DNA of 64,000 bases from Citrobacter braakii (GTDB taxonomy: Bacteria; Pseudomonadota; Gammaproteobacteria; Enterobacterales; Enterobacteriaceae), in contig NZ_NAEW01000001.1 in assembly GCF_002075345.1 (NCBI RefSeq), positions 682,001 through 746,000 on the forward strand. The letters run 5' to 3'. Made by a program: the position numbers and the translations under genes. Positions 11,364 through 19,732 of the stretch are shown piece after piece. The notes under the pieces were generated by a model. The model was not told the DNA's origin. It saw only the letters and a program-made list of their open reading frames with translations, and made no database searches. Position 1 is the first letter of the stretch; each line of letters opens with the position of its first letter.

Positions 11364-12560
11364 ATGAGTACACGTAAACATGCCTCGTCGGCGGCTATAG
11401 CAAGCCAGACTGGTCTTACTTTTATTCTGATCCTCAGTGGCCTGATGGCCTTTGCCTCGCTTTCCACCGACATTTATCTTCCGGCAATGCCGACAATGGC
11501 AGAGGATTTGCATGGCAATGTAGAACTGACGATCACCGGTTTTTTGGTAGGTTTCGCCATTGCGCAATTGATTTGGGGGCCGATAAGCGATCATCTGGGA
11601 CGGCGTAAACCGCTGTTTATTGGCATGGTGCTTTTTATCATCGGCTCCGCAGGATGTGCGATGTCCACGAGTATTACGCAAATTGTTTTCTGGCGAGTTT
11701 TTCAGGCGCTTGGAGCCTGTACCGGACCTATGCTGGCGCGGGCGATGATCCGCGATCTCTTTGCACGTACTCGCGCGGCGCACATGCTTTCAACTCTGGT
11801 GCTGGTCATGGCGATTGCGCCAATAGCAGGACCGTTGATTGGCGGACAAATTATTCGCCTGAGCACCTGGCACTCTGTTTTTTGGCTGCTGGCGGTGATA
11901 GGGGCGCTGATGTTTATCTCCTTAAACTGGCTGCCGGAAACATTGCCGGAAGAGAAACGGGTGAAAGCTTCTTTAGCTGGCGCATTTCGTAATTATCGTT
12001 CGTTATTCGCCAATGGACGTTTTATGCGCTACACCCTGAGCCTGACGTGTTATTACGTTGCCGCGTATGCGTTTATTACCGGTTCGCCGTTTGTTTATAT
12101 TAGCTATTACCATGTTGAACCACAGCAATACGGCTGGCTGTTTGCGCTCAATATTGTCGGAGTCATGGTCATGAGCGTAGTAAACCGTCGTCTGGTGCAA
12201 CGGCATTCTCTGGAGCAACTGCTAAAGTATGCGACGATGCTGGCGGCGCTGGCTGCAGTGGCGCTTGCGGTGCTGGTTAAGCTGGAGTCAGGTGGCGTTG
12301 AAGCCATTATCATCACCGTTTTTCTGTTTTTCTCAATGAATGGCATTATTGCTGCTACTTCAACCGCTGCTGCGCTGGACGCAGTACCGAGCATCGCCGG
12401 TTCAGCCTCCGCGCTGATTGGCGCGTTACAATACGGTAGCGGCATTATCTCGTCATTGCTGCTGGCCGCCTTCAGCGACGGAACGCCATGGACTATGGCC
12501 TGGATAATTGCGTTATTTACGTTGTGTAGCGCCGTTCTGGCGCTACGGGCTAAACGATAA
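11364..12560 (+). CDS. Bcr/CflA-type multidrug MFS transporter
   Basis: 398 residues with twelve predicted membrane helices, DHA1 drug:H+ antiporter type. The Bcr/CflA hallmark STDIYLPAMP is at residues 35-44, and the loop 2-3 motif A reads GPISDHLGRRKP. AGGG precedes ATG 11364. This gene is absent between pntB and tqsA in E. coli K-12, so it is a lineage-specific insertion or a loss there. Substrate unknown. It is flanked by the pntB terminator and convergent tqsA. Confidence 0.85.
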   Translation: MSTRKHASSAAIASQTGLTFILILSGLMAFASLSTDIYLPAMPTMAEDLHGNVELTITGFLVGFAIAQLIWGPISDHLGRRKPLFIGMVLFIIGSAGCAMSTSITQIVFWRVFQALGACTGPMLARAMIRDLFARTRAAHMLSTLVLVMAIAPIAGPLIGGQIIRLSTWHSVFWLLAVIGALMFISLNWLPETLPEEKRVKASLAGAFRNYRSLFANGRFMRYTLSLTCYYVAAYAFITGSPFVYISYYHVEPQQYGWLFALNIVGVMVMSVVNRRLVQRHSLEQLLKYATMLAALAAVALAVLVKLESGGVEAIIITVFLFFSMNGIIAATSTAAALDAVPSIAGSASALIGALQYGSGIISSLLLAAFSDGTPWTMAWIIALFTLCSAVLALRAKR

Positions 12561-12585
12561 AAATGCCCGCAATGGCGGGGCGAAT

Positions 12586-13620
12586 TCACTCTTTATTGAG
12601 ATCGCTCAGCAACACGGCAATGCTTTGACCGCCGTTGGTTTGCTCAAGCGCGATTTTCACGATGATGGTCAGCGGTACAGAAAGCAGCATCCCGACAGGC
12701 CCCAGTAACCAGCCCCAGAAGATTAACGACAGAAACACCACCAGCGTAGACAACCCAAGTCCACGTCCCATAATCCGCGGTTCGAGGATATTCCCGAACA
12801 CCAGGTTAATGACCAGATAACCTGCGAAAACCACCAGGGCGTCATAAAGGCCGCTAAATACCAGCACCTGAGCAATAGGGGGAATGGCGGCCAGCACCGA
12901 ACCGATATTAGGAATATAGTTGAGCGCAAAGGCCAGCAGTCCCCAGACAAAAGCGAAACGCACGTCGAGTGCGGCGAGCATGCCCCAGGCCACCAACCCG
13001 GTCACAATGCTGATCGCCGTTTTGAGCACCAGATAGTGGGAAACGCTGTCTATGGCGCGTTGAATCGCCGCCATTCCCTCAATGGGACGACTCATCATTT
13101 GTTTGAGTTTGTTGGGTAACTGCGGTACTTCCAGCAGCATAAAAACCACCGTCAACAGCAGTAAAAATATCGATGACATGGCATTAGACAACTGCGCCAG
13201 TAAATTGGTCACCAGCGTCATTGCTGCGTTCGGGTCGATATATTTGACGAGTTCATCCACGGAAACGCCGATCCCTGCGCGCTGTAACCACGGCTCAAGG
13301 TTTTTGAGTGGGATAACCAGTGAAGAGCGATACTGCGGCAGCGTTCGCGCAAGCTCGTTTAAGGATGTACCTAAATACGCTAATAGCAACACCATTAGCA
13401 TCACAATAATAACAATGAGCAATGATACCGCTATTACGCGCGGTATACGAAGTTTGACCATCCGCTGCACCACGGGGTTAAGCACGACGGCAATAAATAA
13501 CGCCAGAATAAATGGGACGATGATATCTGCGGCAACGCGGATGCCGCTCAGGATGATAACCAGCATGCCCAGCATAATGACTATTTTTAGGCCGTTAAGC
13601 GTGATGATCGGTTTCGCCAT
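12586..13620 (-). CDS. tqsA: AI-2E family transporter TqsA (YdgG)
   Basis: 344 residues from ATG 13620 (N-terminus [20 protein letters not shown] as in E. coli; AGGAAT upstream). AI-2E family permease with about eight membrane segments; the C-terminal half contains [18 protein letters not shown] and [16 protein letters not shown], the conserved family core. In E. coli it lowers internal autoinducer-2 and affects biofilm formation. A 75-base longer frame exists but has no supporting ribosome site. Confidence 0.95.
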   Translation of the reverse strand: MAKPIITLNGLKIVIMLGMLVIILSGIRVAADIIVPFILALFIAVVLNPVVQRMVKLRIPRVIAVSLLIVIIVMLMVLLLAYLGTSLNELARTLPQYRSSLVIPLKNLEPWLQRAGIGVSVDELVKYIDPNAAMTLVTNLLAQLSNAMSSIFLLLLTVVFMLLEVPQLPNKLKQMMSRPIEGMAAIQRAIDSVSHYLVLKTAISIVTGLVAWGMLAALDVRFAFVWGLLAFALNYIPNIGSVLAAIPPIAQVLVFSGLYDALVVFAGYLVINLVFGNILEPRIMGRGLGLSTLVVFLSLIFWGWLLGPVGMLLSVPLTIIVKIALEQTNGGQSIAVLLSDLNKE

Positions 13621-13723
13621 GTGTATTCCTGCATTTTTCATTTTTGAATCTGAATAATAATGTGATTTGCGTCGAGCCGTTATAACAAAAATCAAATGGG
13701 GCAGGTAAAGAAGTGAAAAGACT

Positions 13724-13752
13724 TTGAGTTCGCATTGAAGCTATGGTACAAA
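13724..13752 (+). promoter_or_regulatory. Candidate sigma-70 promoter of mdtJI
   Basis: TTGAGT (13724-13729), a 17-base spacer and TACAAA (13747-13752). Transcription would begin near 13759, giving a leader of about 280 bases before mdtJ. It is chosen because spacing and hexamers are the best in the region; not proven. Confidence 0.4.
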
Positions 13753-13775
13753 TCATCTGTGTTTAACTACCGAGG

Positions 13776-13821
13776 ACAATTATCATCCGCGATGATGAGA
13801 AGCAACACTGCGGATAATTGT
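13776..13821 (+). other. Inverted repeat in the mdtJI leader
   Basis: ACAATTATC (13776-13784) and GATAATTGT (13813-13821) are a perfect 9-bp inverted repeat. A smaller hairpin TCATC-CGC-GATGA (13783-13795) starts within it. In the leader RNA these can form alternative stems just before the candidate upstream ORF, or they could be a DNA operator. Confidence 0.45.
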
Positions 13822-13827
13822 AATATT

Positions 13828-13929
13828 ATGGACAATATGTTCAGGATGTTTTTGCGTTTACCTTCACTTCTTCGTACCTCCTCCACTTTCTTGCTTGCGG
13901 GTGAGCAACACTGGCGCAACGCGCTTTAG
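13828..13929 (+). CDS. mdtU: Candidate leader peptide (MdtU-like upstream ORF of mdtJI)
   Basis: A 33-codon frame beginning ATG GAC AAT ATG and ending Arg-Asn-Ala-Leu-stop, 110 bases upstream of mdtJ. E. coli has an upstream ORF of about this size, mdtU, in the mdtJI leader, whose translation links spermidine to mdtJI expression. Position and length agree; I do not remember the E. coli peptide well enough to claim sequence identity. The ribosome site is weak, and the same frame is open further upstream. The C-rich stretch after the stop (CCCTTCTTCTGCC) would suit Rho-dependent control. Confidence 0.45.
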   Translation: MDNMFRMFLRLPSLLRTSSTFLLAGEQHWRNAL

Positions 13930-13988
13930 TCCCTTCTTCTGCCTGAGCTGGCGCTGTGCGCTGAGCTAACTAATTTTATTTTTTGGTT

Positions 13989-14002
13989 TACTGCATGCAG
14001 TA
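13989..14002. promoter_or_regulatory. Perfect 14-bp palindrome in the mdtJ leader
   Basis: TACTGCATGCAGTA is a perfect self-complementary 14-mer 37 bases upstream of the mdtJ ATG. It could be a dimeric regulator site or an RNA element; no known factor is assigned. Confidence 0.4.
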
Positions 14003-14039
14003 GGCCCAAAGGACTATATTCTCAAGCAGGAGAAGCATT

Positions 14040-14402
14040 ATGTTTTACTGGATATTATTAGGTCTGGCCATCGCGGCTGAAATTACTGGTACGCTGTCAA
14101 TGAAATGGGCAAGCGTCGGCCATGGTAATTCGGGCTTTATTTTAATGCTGGTAATGATTGCCTTATCGTATATTTTTCTCAGTTTTGCCGTTAAAAAAAT
14201 TGCCCTTGGTGTGGCCTATGCCTTATGGGAAGGTATCGGTATTTTATTTATTACGCTGTTCAGCGTGCTGTTATTTGACGAAACCTTGTCCACGATGAAG
14301 GTGGCTGGACTGGTCTCGCTGGTGTTAGGTATTGTGCTGATTAAATCCGGTACACGAAAACCGACAAAGGCGGGCAGAGAGGTGAGCCATGCAGCAGTTT
14401 GA
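14040..14402 (+). CDS. mdtJ: Spermidine export protein MdtJ (SMR family)
   Basis: 120 residues, four membrane helices, small multidrug resistance family, with the conserved glutamate in helix 1 (AIAAEITGT) and the WEGIG segment in helix 3. It works only together with MdtI to export spermidine. An AGGAGAAGC site lies just before ATG 14040. mdtI starts inside its 3' end (14-base overlap), implying translational coupling and equal dosage. Confidence 0.96.
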   Translation: MFYWILLGLAIAAEITGTLSMKWASVGHGNSGFILMLVMIALSYIFLSFAVKKIALGVAYALWEGIGILFITLFSVLLFDETLSTMKVAGLVSLVLGIVLIKSGTRKPTKAGREVSHAAV

Positions 14403-14718
14403 GTGGGTTCATGGCGCATGGCTTGGCATAGCCATTGTGCTCGAAATCGTCGCTAACGTCTTTTTGAAATTTTCAGATGGGTTTCGCCGCAAGACTTATG
14501 GCGTGCTGTCGCTGGCAGCGGTGTTAGCGGCCTTTAGCGCGCTGTCCCAGGCGGTAAAAGGTATCGACCTTTCTGTTGCCTACGCCTTGTGGGGCGGCTT
14601 TGGGATTGCTGCGACGTTAGCGGCAGGTTGGGTATTGTTTGGTCAGCGCCTGAATCATAAAGGCTGGATCGGTTTGGCGCTGCTGCTTGCCGGAATGGTG
14701 ATGATTAAACTTGCCTGA
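14389..14718 (+). CDS. mdtI: Spermidine export protein MdtI (SMR family)
   Basis: 109 residues, four membrane helices, with helix-1 glutamate in [15 protein letters not shown]. It pairs with MdtJ as a heteromeric spermidine exporter in the inner membrane. It starts inside mdtJ and ends at a hairpin shared with convergent ydgD. Confidence 0.96.
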   Translation: MQQFEWVHGAWLGIAIVLEIVANVFLKFSDGFRRKTYGVLSLAAVLAAFSALSQAVKGIDLSVAYALWGGFGIAATLAAGWVLFGQRLNHKGWIGLALLLAGMVMIKLA

Positions 14719-14724
14719 TCTCAG

Positions 14725-14748
14725 TGCTGCCCGTTACTACGGGCAGCA
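14725..14748. terminator. Bidirectional hairpin mdtI/ydgD
   Basis: TGCTGCCCGT (14725-14734) pairs with ACGGGCAGCA (14739-14748), 10 bp with loop TACT, between the convergent stops of mdtI and ydgD. U-tracts are poor on both sides. Confidence 0.65.
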
Positions 14749-14752
14749 TAGG

Positions 14753-15574
14753 TTATTCGTTCGCCAACTCATCCAGCTTATCGCGAAAACCGGTCACGGA
14801 TATGGCGCGATTATCGGCCCGCCAGCGATCTTTCGCCGCCGGAGCGGAGCTTTGTACGCCAATCAACTGCCAGCCAGTATCTGTCTTCAACATCAATGGC
14901 GAACCGCTGTCGCCCGGGAGTGTGTCGCACTGGTGCGACAAAACGGTATTCTGTGCCCAACCGGTCACCACGCAATCCTGATGCGTGTACAAGTCATCGA
15001 GATGATCTTCCGGGTAACCCGACTGCGTAACTTTACGATCTGCGGTTTTCAGCGCCGCGGTTAATGCCGCTTTATCACCTTCAAATAATGGCAGCGGTGT
15101 GATGCCAGAAGGTGGGTAACGCAGCACCACCAGACCAAAATCCCACGGGGCCGCGGAAGGCGGCACAATCCAGCCATCGCCATCGGCTTTTAAACGTTTT
15201 CCGAGTGAGGGATCAACCCGTCCTTCAATGCCGTGGATCTCGTAGCGCCAGACACCCTTTTTCGACACGAAGCGTAATGCCACGGCTTTATCCGGCTTGC
15301 CTTTCGGGGGGGTGAGTAAGCAGTGTCCGGCAGTCAGTGCCAGTCGTGGTGAAATGAGCGTGGCAGTACACAGGTTACCGCTGGCGGTTTCCAGTTGCCC
15401 GATAGCGTCCCAAGGAGATTGCGTTGGGTCAGTCACTTTTATGCGATCGTCATGACCAAAAAACAGCGTTTTTACGTTTTCTGCTTCAGCGCTGGCCGTT
15501 GCAGGCTGGTCCGCATGCGCAACGACAGGAAGTAAACAAATTGAACCCAGTAACACAGCAATGGTTTTATGCAT
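14753..15574 (-). CDS. ydgD: Periplasmic trypsin-like serine protease YdgD
   Basis: 273 residues, as in E. coli. Signal peptide to about residue 21 (...VVAHA). S1-family catalytic triad visible: His84 in TAGHC, Asp145 in WDFGLVVL, Ser223 in LPGDSGSPL. Exported to the periplasm; natural substrate unknown. It lies behind asr and ydgU on the minus strand with its own possible -10 (TATAGT) about 55 bases upstream. Confidence 0.94.
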   Translation of the reverse strand: MHKTIAVLLGSICLLPVVAHADQPATASAEAENVKTLFFGHDDRIKVTDPTQSPWDAIGQLETASGNLCTATLISPRLALTAGHCLLTPPKGKPDKAVALRFVSKKGVWRYEIHGIEGRVDPSLGKRLKADGDGWIVPPSAAPWDFGLVVLRYPPSGITPLPLFEGDKAALTAALKTADRKVTQSGYPEDHLDDLYTHQDCVVTGWAQNTVLSHQCDTLPGDSGSPLMLKTDTGWQLIGVQSSAPAAKDRWRADNRAISVTGFRDKLDELANE

Positions 15575-15674
15575 ATCACACTCTGGTGGGGAATTATGAT
15601 TTTTAACAGCAAACCCTCAGTTAATACTATAGACGGGACGGCGGGAAAGTGGGAGTAAAATCAGATAACTACAC

Positions 15675-15758
15675 TCAGGAAAGATAAAAATGCATGGCAA
15701 TGAGGGCGCAAATTATCAGGGTAATAAGAATGAACTCAAAGCGATAATGTGACACCAT
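15675..15758 (-). CDS. ydgU: Small membrane protein YdgU
   Basis: A 27-residue ORF, exactly the E. coli YdgU length. After a short HYRFEF start it is a single hydrophobic helix (ILITLIICALIA) ending FYLS. A near-perfect ribosome site GGAGGG lies four bases before ATG 15758, so it is surely translated. It sits between asr and ydgD on the same strand and is likely transcribed by read-through from asr, which would make it acid-responsive. Function unknown. Confidence 0.88.
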   Translation of the reverse strand: MVSHYRFEFILITLIICALIAMHFYLS

Positions 15759-15775
15759 TTTACCCTCCAAAAGGC

Positions 15776-15802
15776 GGCGCTAAATCAGGTTGATTTAGCG
15801 CC
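15776..15802 (-). terminator. Hairpin between asr and ydgU (second)
   Basis: GGCGCTAAATCA (15776-15787) pairs perfectly with TGATTTAGCGCC (15791-15802), 12 bp with a 3-base loop. On the minus strand it is followed by GCCTTTT. It probably terminates most asr transcripts before ydgU. Confidence 0.75.
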
Positions 15803-15807
15803 GTATG

Positions 15808-15830
15808 CTATGGCGTGGGGGACGCCATAG
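15808..15830 (-). terminator. Hairpin just after asr (first)
   Basis: CTATGGCGT (15808-15816) pairs with ACGCCATAG (15822-15830), 9 bp with loop GGGGG. It is 14 bases past the asr stop and forms a tandem with the hairpin at 15776; it may stabilise the abundant acid-shock mRNA. Confidence 0.6.
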
Positions 15831-15844
15831 TAACTACAAATGTG

Positions 15845-16240
15845 TTATGCAGCTGGCTGAGCAGCGGGTTTAGCGGTGTCGTGTTTTACGGCTTTTTTGG
15901 TGTGTTTTTTAGCTGCCTGAGCTTTCTGCTCTGGTGCTTTTTGTTCTGCAGCGGGTTTGGTCGCTGCTTTTTTGGTGTGTTTTTTAGCAGCCTGAGCTTT
16001 CTGCTCTGGCGCTTTCTGTTCTACAGCCGGTTTTGTGGTGGATTTTTTAGCGTGTTTCTTGGCAGCCTGCGCTTTCTGCGGCGCTGCTTTGTGCTGTTTT
16101 TTATGATGAGTGGTTTTTGCCGGAGCTGCTTTGGTGGTTGCAGCAGCAGCCGGAGCGGTGGTAGCAGTTGTTTCAGCAGCAAATGCAGCAGAAGACAGAC
16201 CCATAGCAGCGGCAACAACCAGAGCTAATACTTTTTTCAT
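15845..16240 (-). CDS. asr: Acid shock protein Asr precursor
   Basis: 131 residues from ATG 16240 (GAGGG seven bases upstream; upstream in-frame ATGs lack spacing). Signal peptide [21 protein letters not shown], then a low-complexity basic region rich in Lys, Ala, Gln and His. It contains tandem copies of a roughly 21-residue unit around [16 protein letters not shown], with one more unit than the 102-residue E. coli protein. Asr is a periplasmic, acid-induced, intrinsically disordered protein thought to protect other proteins at low pH. A perfect RstA box lies 104 bases upstream. Confidence 0.95.
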   Translation of the reverse strand: MKKVLALVVAAAMGLSSAAFAAETTATTAPAAAATTKAAPAKTTHHKKQHKAAPQKAQAAKKHAKKSTTKPAVEQKAPEQKAQAAKKHTKKAATKPAAEQKAPEQKAQAAKKHTKKAVKHDTAKPAAQPAA

Positions 16241-16321
16241 TCTCATACCCTCGATTTGGTTTTTCATTCAACCCCACTGCGGGGCCGTTGAAATAACTAT
16301 ATCGCTGTAATCACAGGGCTT

Positions 16322-16370
16322 CCGTGAGTCATTGGTTTCGACGTGTAACGATATGTACAATGACTCACGG
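16322..16370. other. 13-bp inverted repeat around the RstA box
   Basis: CCGTGAGTCATTG (16322-16334) and CAATGACTCACGG (16358-16370) are a perfect inverted repeat with a 23-base interior that contains the RstA box. It lies directly after the carboxypeptidase stop, so the transcribed form could end that mRNA, while the DNA form frames the asr regulatory site. Confidence 0.7.
16344..16357 (-). promoter_or_regulatory. RstA box upstream of asr
   Basis: On the minus strand TACATATCGTTACA, a full match to the RstA consensus TACATNTNGTTACA known from the E. coli asr promoter. RstA itself is encoded at 3227-3961. Confidence 0.88.
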
Positions 16371-16377
16371 TATGAGA

Positions 16378-17865
16378 TTACAAATAGCGGGCTTCCAGAT
16401 GAGCGCGGAAATAACGGCTGCTGAGCGGCTCTCCGGTGGCCTGGGTAATAAGCTGTTCAGTGGTGAAACGGCTGCCATGCTGCCAAATATTCTGACGTAA
16501 CCAGTCAAACAGGGCACCAAACTCACCTTGCGCAATAGACTGCTCTAAATCAGGCAATGCACGCTTAGCGGCACTGAATAACTGCGCCGCATACATGGCG
16601 CCTAAAGTATAGGAAGGGAAGTAGCCAAAGCCGCCATCGGTCCAGTGAATATCCTGCATACAACCATTACGATAGTTGCCGATGGTTGACAGCCCCAGCC
16701 AGGACTGCATTTTCTCATTCCACAATGCCGGGATATCATCCACTTCAATATCGCCATTAATGAGTGCGCGTTCGATTTCATAACGCAGGATAACGTGAGC
16801 AGGATAGCTCACCTCGTCGGCATCAACACGGATAAAACCGGGTTTAACCTGCTGGTTCCAGGCGATGAAATTGCTTTCTTCAAACGCAGCCTGATCGCCA
16901 AAGTGGCGCGTCACAGCAGGAATTAACCGCGTCAGAAATGCTTTACTGCGCCCCAGTTGCATCTCAAAGAACAGACTCTGGGACTCATGAATAGCGGTTG
17001 AGCGTGCCAGGGCGATAGGTTGCCCTGACCAACTGTGCGGCAGATTTTGCTCATAGCGGGCGTGACCGGTTTCATGGATCACGCCAAACAGCGCGCTAAG
17101 TAATTCGTTTTCATCATAGCGGGTGGTGATACGCACATCTTCAGGTACGCCACCACAGAAGGGGTGCGCACTGATATCCAGTCGACCAGCAGTAAAATCG
17201 AATCCCAACTGCGCCATCGTTTCAAGGCCCAACTCTCGCTGGATTGCGGTTGGGAAAGGCCCAACCGGGGCGATGAGCGACTGCTGAGACTGCTTTGCCA
17301 CCACCTTGTTGAGCAGATCCGGTAACCAGCTCTTAACGTCTGCAAACAAGACATCCAATTGGGCACTGGTCATCCCTGGTTCGAATATGTCCAGTAGCGC
17401 GTCATACGGCGAACAGCCTGTGGCTTCGGCACGCAGCCGGGCTTCTTCACGACTGTGCTTCACGACCTCTTTCAGGTTTTCGGAAAATCCCTCCCAGTCA
17501 TTGGCTGGTCGCTGGCTGCGCCAGGCATGCTCACAGCGGCTACCCGCGAGTGATTTCGCTTCTACCAACGATTCAGGTAGTAAGGATGCCTGATGATGCA
17601 GTCGCGACATTTCGCGCAGGTTGGCTTGCTCAACATCGTTAAGGTCTTCCTGTTGGGCTGCGGCGATCCACGTTGCCACCTTCGGGTCGGTTAACAACTG
17701 GTGCTCAAGCACGCTCAGCTCGGCCAGTGCTTCGCCGCGAGCTTTGCTGCCGCCAGATGGCATCATGGTAAACATGTCCCAACTGGCGATTGCCGAGAGG
17801 TGGGAGAAGCGAGAGAGCCGCTGGAACGTGCGGGTGAGCTGATGGTAATTATCATTGTTACTCAT
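16378..17865 (-). CDS. M32-family metallocarboxypeptidase (Taq carboxypeptidase type)
   Basis: 495 residues, typical for the family. The zinc site HETGH is at residues 264-268, preceded by the family-specific HPF at 234-236 and followed by HESQSLFFE. M32 enzymes remove C-terminal residues from peptides with broad specificity and are cytoplasmic. Not part of the E. coli K-12 asr-ynfM region. It starts 46 bases after msrQ on the same strand, so it may be read as the third gene of the msrPQ operon, which would connect peptide turnover with oxidative damage. That link is an inference. Confidence 0.9.
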   Translation of the reverse strand: MSNNDNYHQLTRTFQRLSRFSHLSAIASWDMFTMMPSGGSKARGEALAELSVLEHQLLTDPKVATWIAAAQQEDLNDVEQANLREMSRLHHQASLLPESLVEAKSLAGSRCEHAWRSQRPANDWEGFSENLKEVVKHSREEARLRAEATGCSPYDALLDIFEPGMTSAQLDVLFADVKSWLPDLLNKVVAKQSQQSLIAPVGPFPTAIQRELGLETMAQLGFDFTAGRLDISAHPFCGGVPEDVRITTRYDENELLSALFGVIHETGHARYEQNLPHSWSGQPIALARSTAIHESQSLFFEMQLGRSKAFLTRLIPAVTRHFGDQAAFEESNFIAWNQQVKPGFIRVDADEVSYPAHVILRYEIERALINGDIEVDDIPALWNEKMQSWLGLSTIGNYRNGCMQDIHWTDGGFGYFPSYTLGAMYAAQLFSAAKRALPDLEQSIAQGEFGALFDWLRQNIWQHGSRFTTEQLITQATGEPLSSRYFRAHLEARYL

Positions 17866-17911
17866 TTTTTGTTCTCGTTCTGTTTAGGTGTGGTGAGAAG
17901 TTTACCGTGAT

Positions 17912-18538
17912 TCATTCACTTTTCATAAACACACCTTTGTACCCGACTTTGCGTAACAGCTTTTTATAGCGAAAAGCCAGTAGCACGAGAAAATAGAGGG
18001 CATAAATAATGGGGAGCGGTGATAACACTTTTACCGACCACAGATAATGCAGCGGAAGCAAAACGGCCGCCAGGTAGACGTAGTTGTGCAACGTTTGCCA
18101 GCGTTTGCCCATTTTACGTTGCGCGGCTTGCGTGGAGGTCAGCGTCAGCAGGAATAAGATTATCCAACCAGTCATGCCCAACGTTAACCATGGGCGTGAA
18201 ACCAGTTCACGTCCCAATAATCCCAGATTTTGTATACCCAACTCCAGCAGCGCATAGCTGGTCATATGCAGCGTGGCCCATGCAAAACACCATAACCCTA
18301 ATAATCGACGGGTGCGATACAACAACGGCTGCTTTGCGTAGCGGGCAAGCGGTGACACCAGCAGGGTAGCAAGCAGAAACTTCAGCGCGGTGATGCCCGT
18401 AAAGTGCTGGATATCTTTACCCGGGTCGGCCCCCAACTCACCACGCTGCGCGGCCCAGAAGAGCCATAGCAGGGGTAATAAACCGGCGAGATGCAGCAGT
18501 ACTTTCAGGCCGGTTATCTGTTTTGCGGTTAACCTCAC
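17912..18538 (-). CDS. msrQ: Heme-binding quinone-linked subunit MsrQ (YedZ)
   Basis: 208 residues, six membrane helices, ferric-reductase-like family with conserved histidines (for example [25 protein letters not shown]). It passes electrons from the quinone pool to periplasmic MsrP. It begins at a GTG immediately after the msrP stop codon, so translation is coupled. In E. coli msrPQ sits elsewhere, next to hprSR; here it lies between asr and ynfM. Confidence 0.95.
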   Translation of the reverse strand: MRLTAKQITGLKVLLHLAGLLPLLWLFWAAQRGELGADPGKDIQHFTGITALKFLLATLLVSPLARYAKQPLLYRTRRLLGLWCFAWATLHMTSYALLELGIQNLGLLGRELVSRPWLTLGMTGWIILFLLTLTSTQAAQRKMGKRWQTLHNYVYLAAVLLPLHYLWSVKVLSPLPIIYALYFLVLLAFRYKKLLRKVGYKGVFMKSE

Positions 18539-19543
18539 TTAAAAATACTCCCGTAGATCCATGCCCTGATATAAAGAAGCCACCTCATCGGCATAACCAT
18601 TAAAAGGCAACGTGGGCTGTCGCTGCACATCGAGAATGCCACCCGAACCGATAAAACGCTCTGTGGCCTGAGACCAGCGGGGGTGATCGACTTGCGGATT
18701 TACGTTGGCGTAAAAACCGTATTCGTTAGGTGCCGACATATTCCAGGTCGTCGGCGGCTGTTCACGCGTCAGCTTAATACTGACTATCGATTTAATGCCC
18801 TTGAAGCCGTACTTCCAGGGTACGGTCAGGCGTATTGGCGCTCCGTTTTGCGGCGGCAACGCTTTGCCATACACGCCCACGGTCAGAAGGGTAAGCGGGT
18901 GCATGGCCTCATCCAGACGTAAACCTTCAACATAGGGATACTTCAACCCGCCACCAATGAAGCGATCTTTCTGGCCGGGCATTTCATCAGGCGCGTAGCG
19001 TGTTTCAAAGGCGACGTATTTGGCGTGGCTGGTGGGCTCAACCAGCGCCAATAATTTATGCAAAGGAAAGCCGACCCACGGTACAACCATCGACCACGCC
19101 TCAACGCAGCGCATCCGGTAAATACGCTCTTCTAATGGAAAACGAGTCGTCAGCGCATCATGATCCAACGTTAAAGGTTTGTTCACTTCACCGCTGATGG
19201 TTAACGTCCAGGGATCGGTTTTCAGGCTACCGGCATTCGCGGCAGGATCGGCTTTATCCAGACCAAATTCGTAGAAATTGTTGTAGCCCGTTACCTTGTC
19301 TTCCGGCGTCAAGGGCAGATTGTTTTGCCAGATCTCTGGTTTTGTGAACTCGAGCGGTTTGCCCGCTGGTGCAGACGGGCGATCGTTGCCTTTAAACCAA
19401 TTCAACAGACCGGCCTGTGTCGGGGAAGAGAGCGAAGCCGCCGCCGCGCCTATCCCAAGAGCTTTGAGGATCTGTCGTCGTTGCATAAAAAAAACGGACT
19501 CGGCGGTAACATCAGCTTCCCGAAGTGGATGTTTTTTCTGCAT
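18539..19543 (-). CDS. msrP: Periplasmic methionine-sulfoxide reductase catalytic subunit MsrP (YedY)
   Basis: 334 residues, the E. coli length. A twin-arginine signal (RRQILKALG at 22-30) exports the folded molybdoenzyme. The molybdopterin-ligating cysteine is Cys146 in RMRCVEAWS; the sulfite-oxidase-fold core follows. It repairs methionine sulfoxide in periplasmic proteins after hypochlorous acid damage. AGGA lies eight bases before ATG 19543. It faces a two-component system across about 190 bases, which makes that system a candidate regulator. Confidence 0.96.
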   Translation of the reverse strand: MQKKHPLREADVTAESVFFMQRRQILKALGIGAAAASLSSPTQAGLLNWFKGNDRPSAPAGKPLEFTKPEIWQNNLPLTPEDKVTGYNNFYEFGLDKADPAANAGSLKTDPWTLTISGEVNKPLTLDHDALTTRFPLEERIYRMRCVEAWSMVVPWVGFPLHKLLALVEPTSHAKYVAFETRYAPDEMPGQKDRFIGGGLKYPYVEGLRLDEAMHPLTLLTVGVYGKALPPQNGAPIRLTVPWKYGFKGIKSIVSIKLTREQPPTTWNMSAPNEYGFYANVNPQVDHPRWSQATERFIGSGGILDVQRQPTLPFNGYADEVASLYQGMDLREYF

Positions 19544-19627
19544 AACTTTTCCTTTTTATTTTCATGTTAAGGAAAACAAATCGACGTTTCCCTGTTGATG
19601 CCTGACCTATCTATAACGACATACTGG

Positions 19628-19680
19628 ACGCATGCGTATCCCTGATTCCTCACGAAAAGTTAAAAATTTTGTGATAACTT
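19628..19680. promoter_or_regulatory. Candidate operator sequences between msrP and the two-component system
   Basis: A perfect 10-bp palindrome ACGCATGCGT lies at 19628-19637, and AAGTTA (19657-19662) with TAACTT (19675-19680) forms a second inverted pair. Both are in the divergent region shared by msrP and the regulator gene. No known consensus is matched. Confidence 0.3.
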
Positions 19681-19732
19681 CCGCCCCTTGCCTGAGGTAA
19701 GCTTTCAGCATGACGAGAGGGGGATGACACTG

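Noticed and set aside
13735-13827. A longer 64-codon ORF in the mdtJ leader
   Set aside because: The upstream part has no ribosome site and lies over the predicted promoter/transcript start; only the last 33 codons are kept as a candidate leader peptide.
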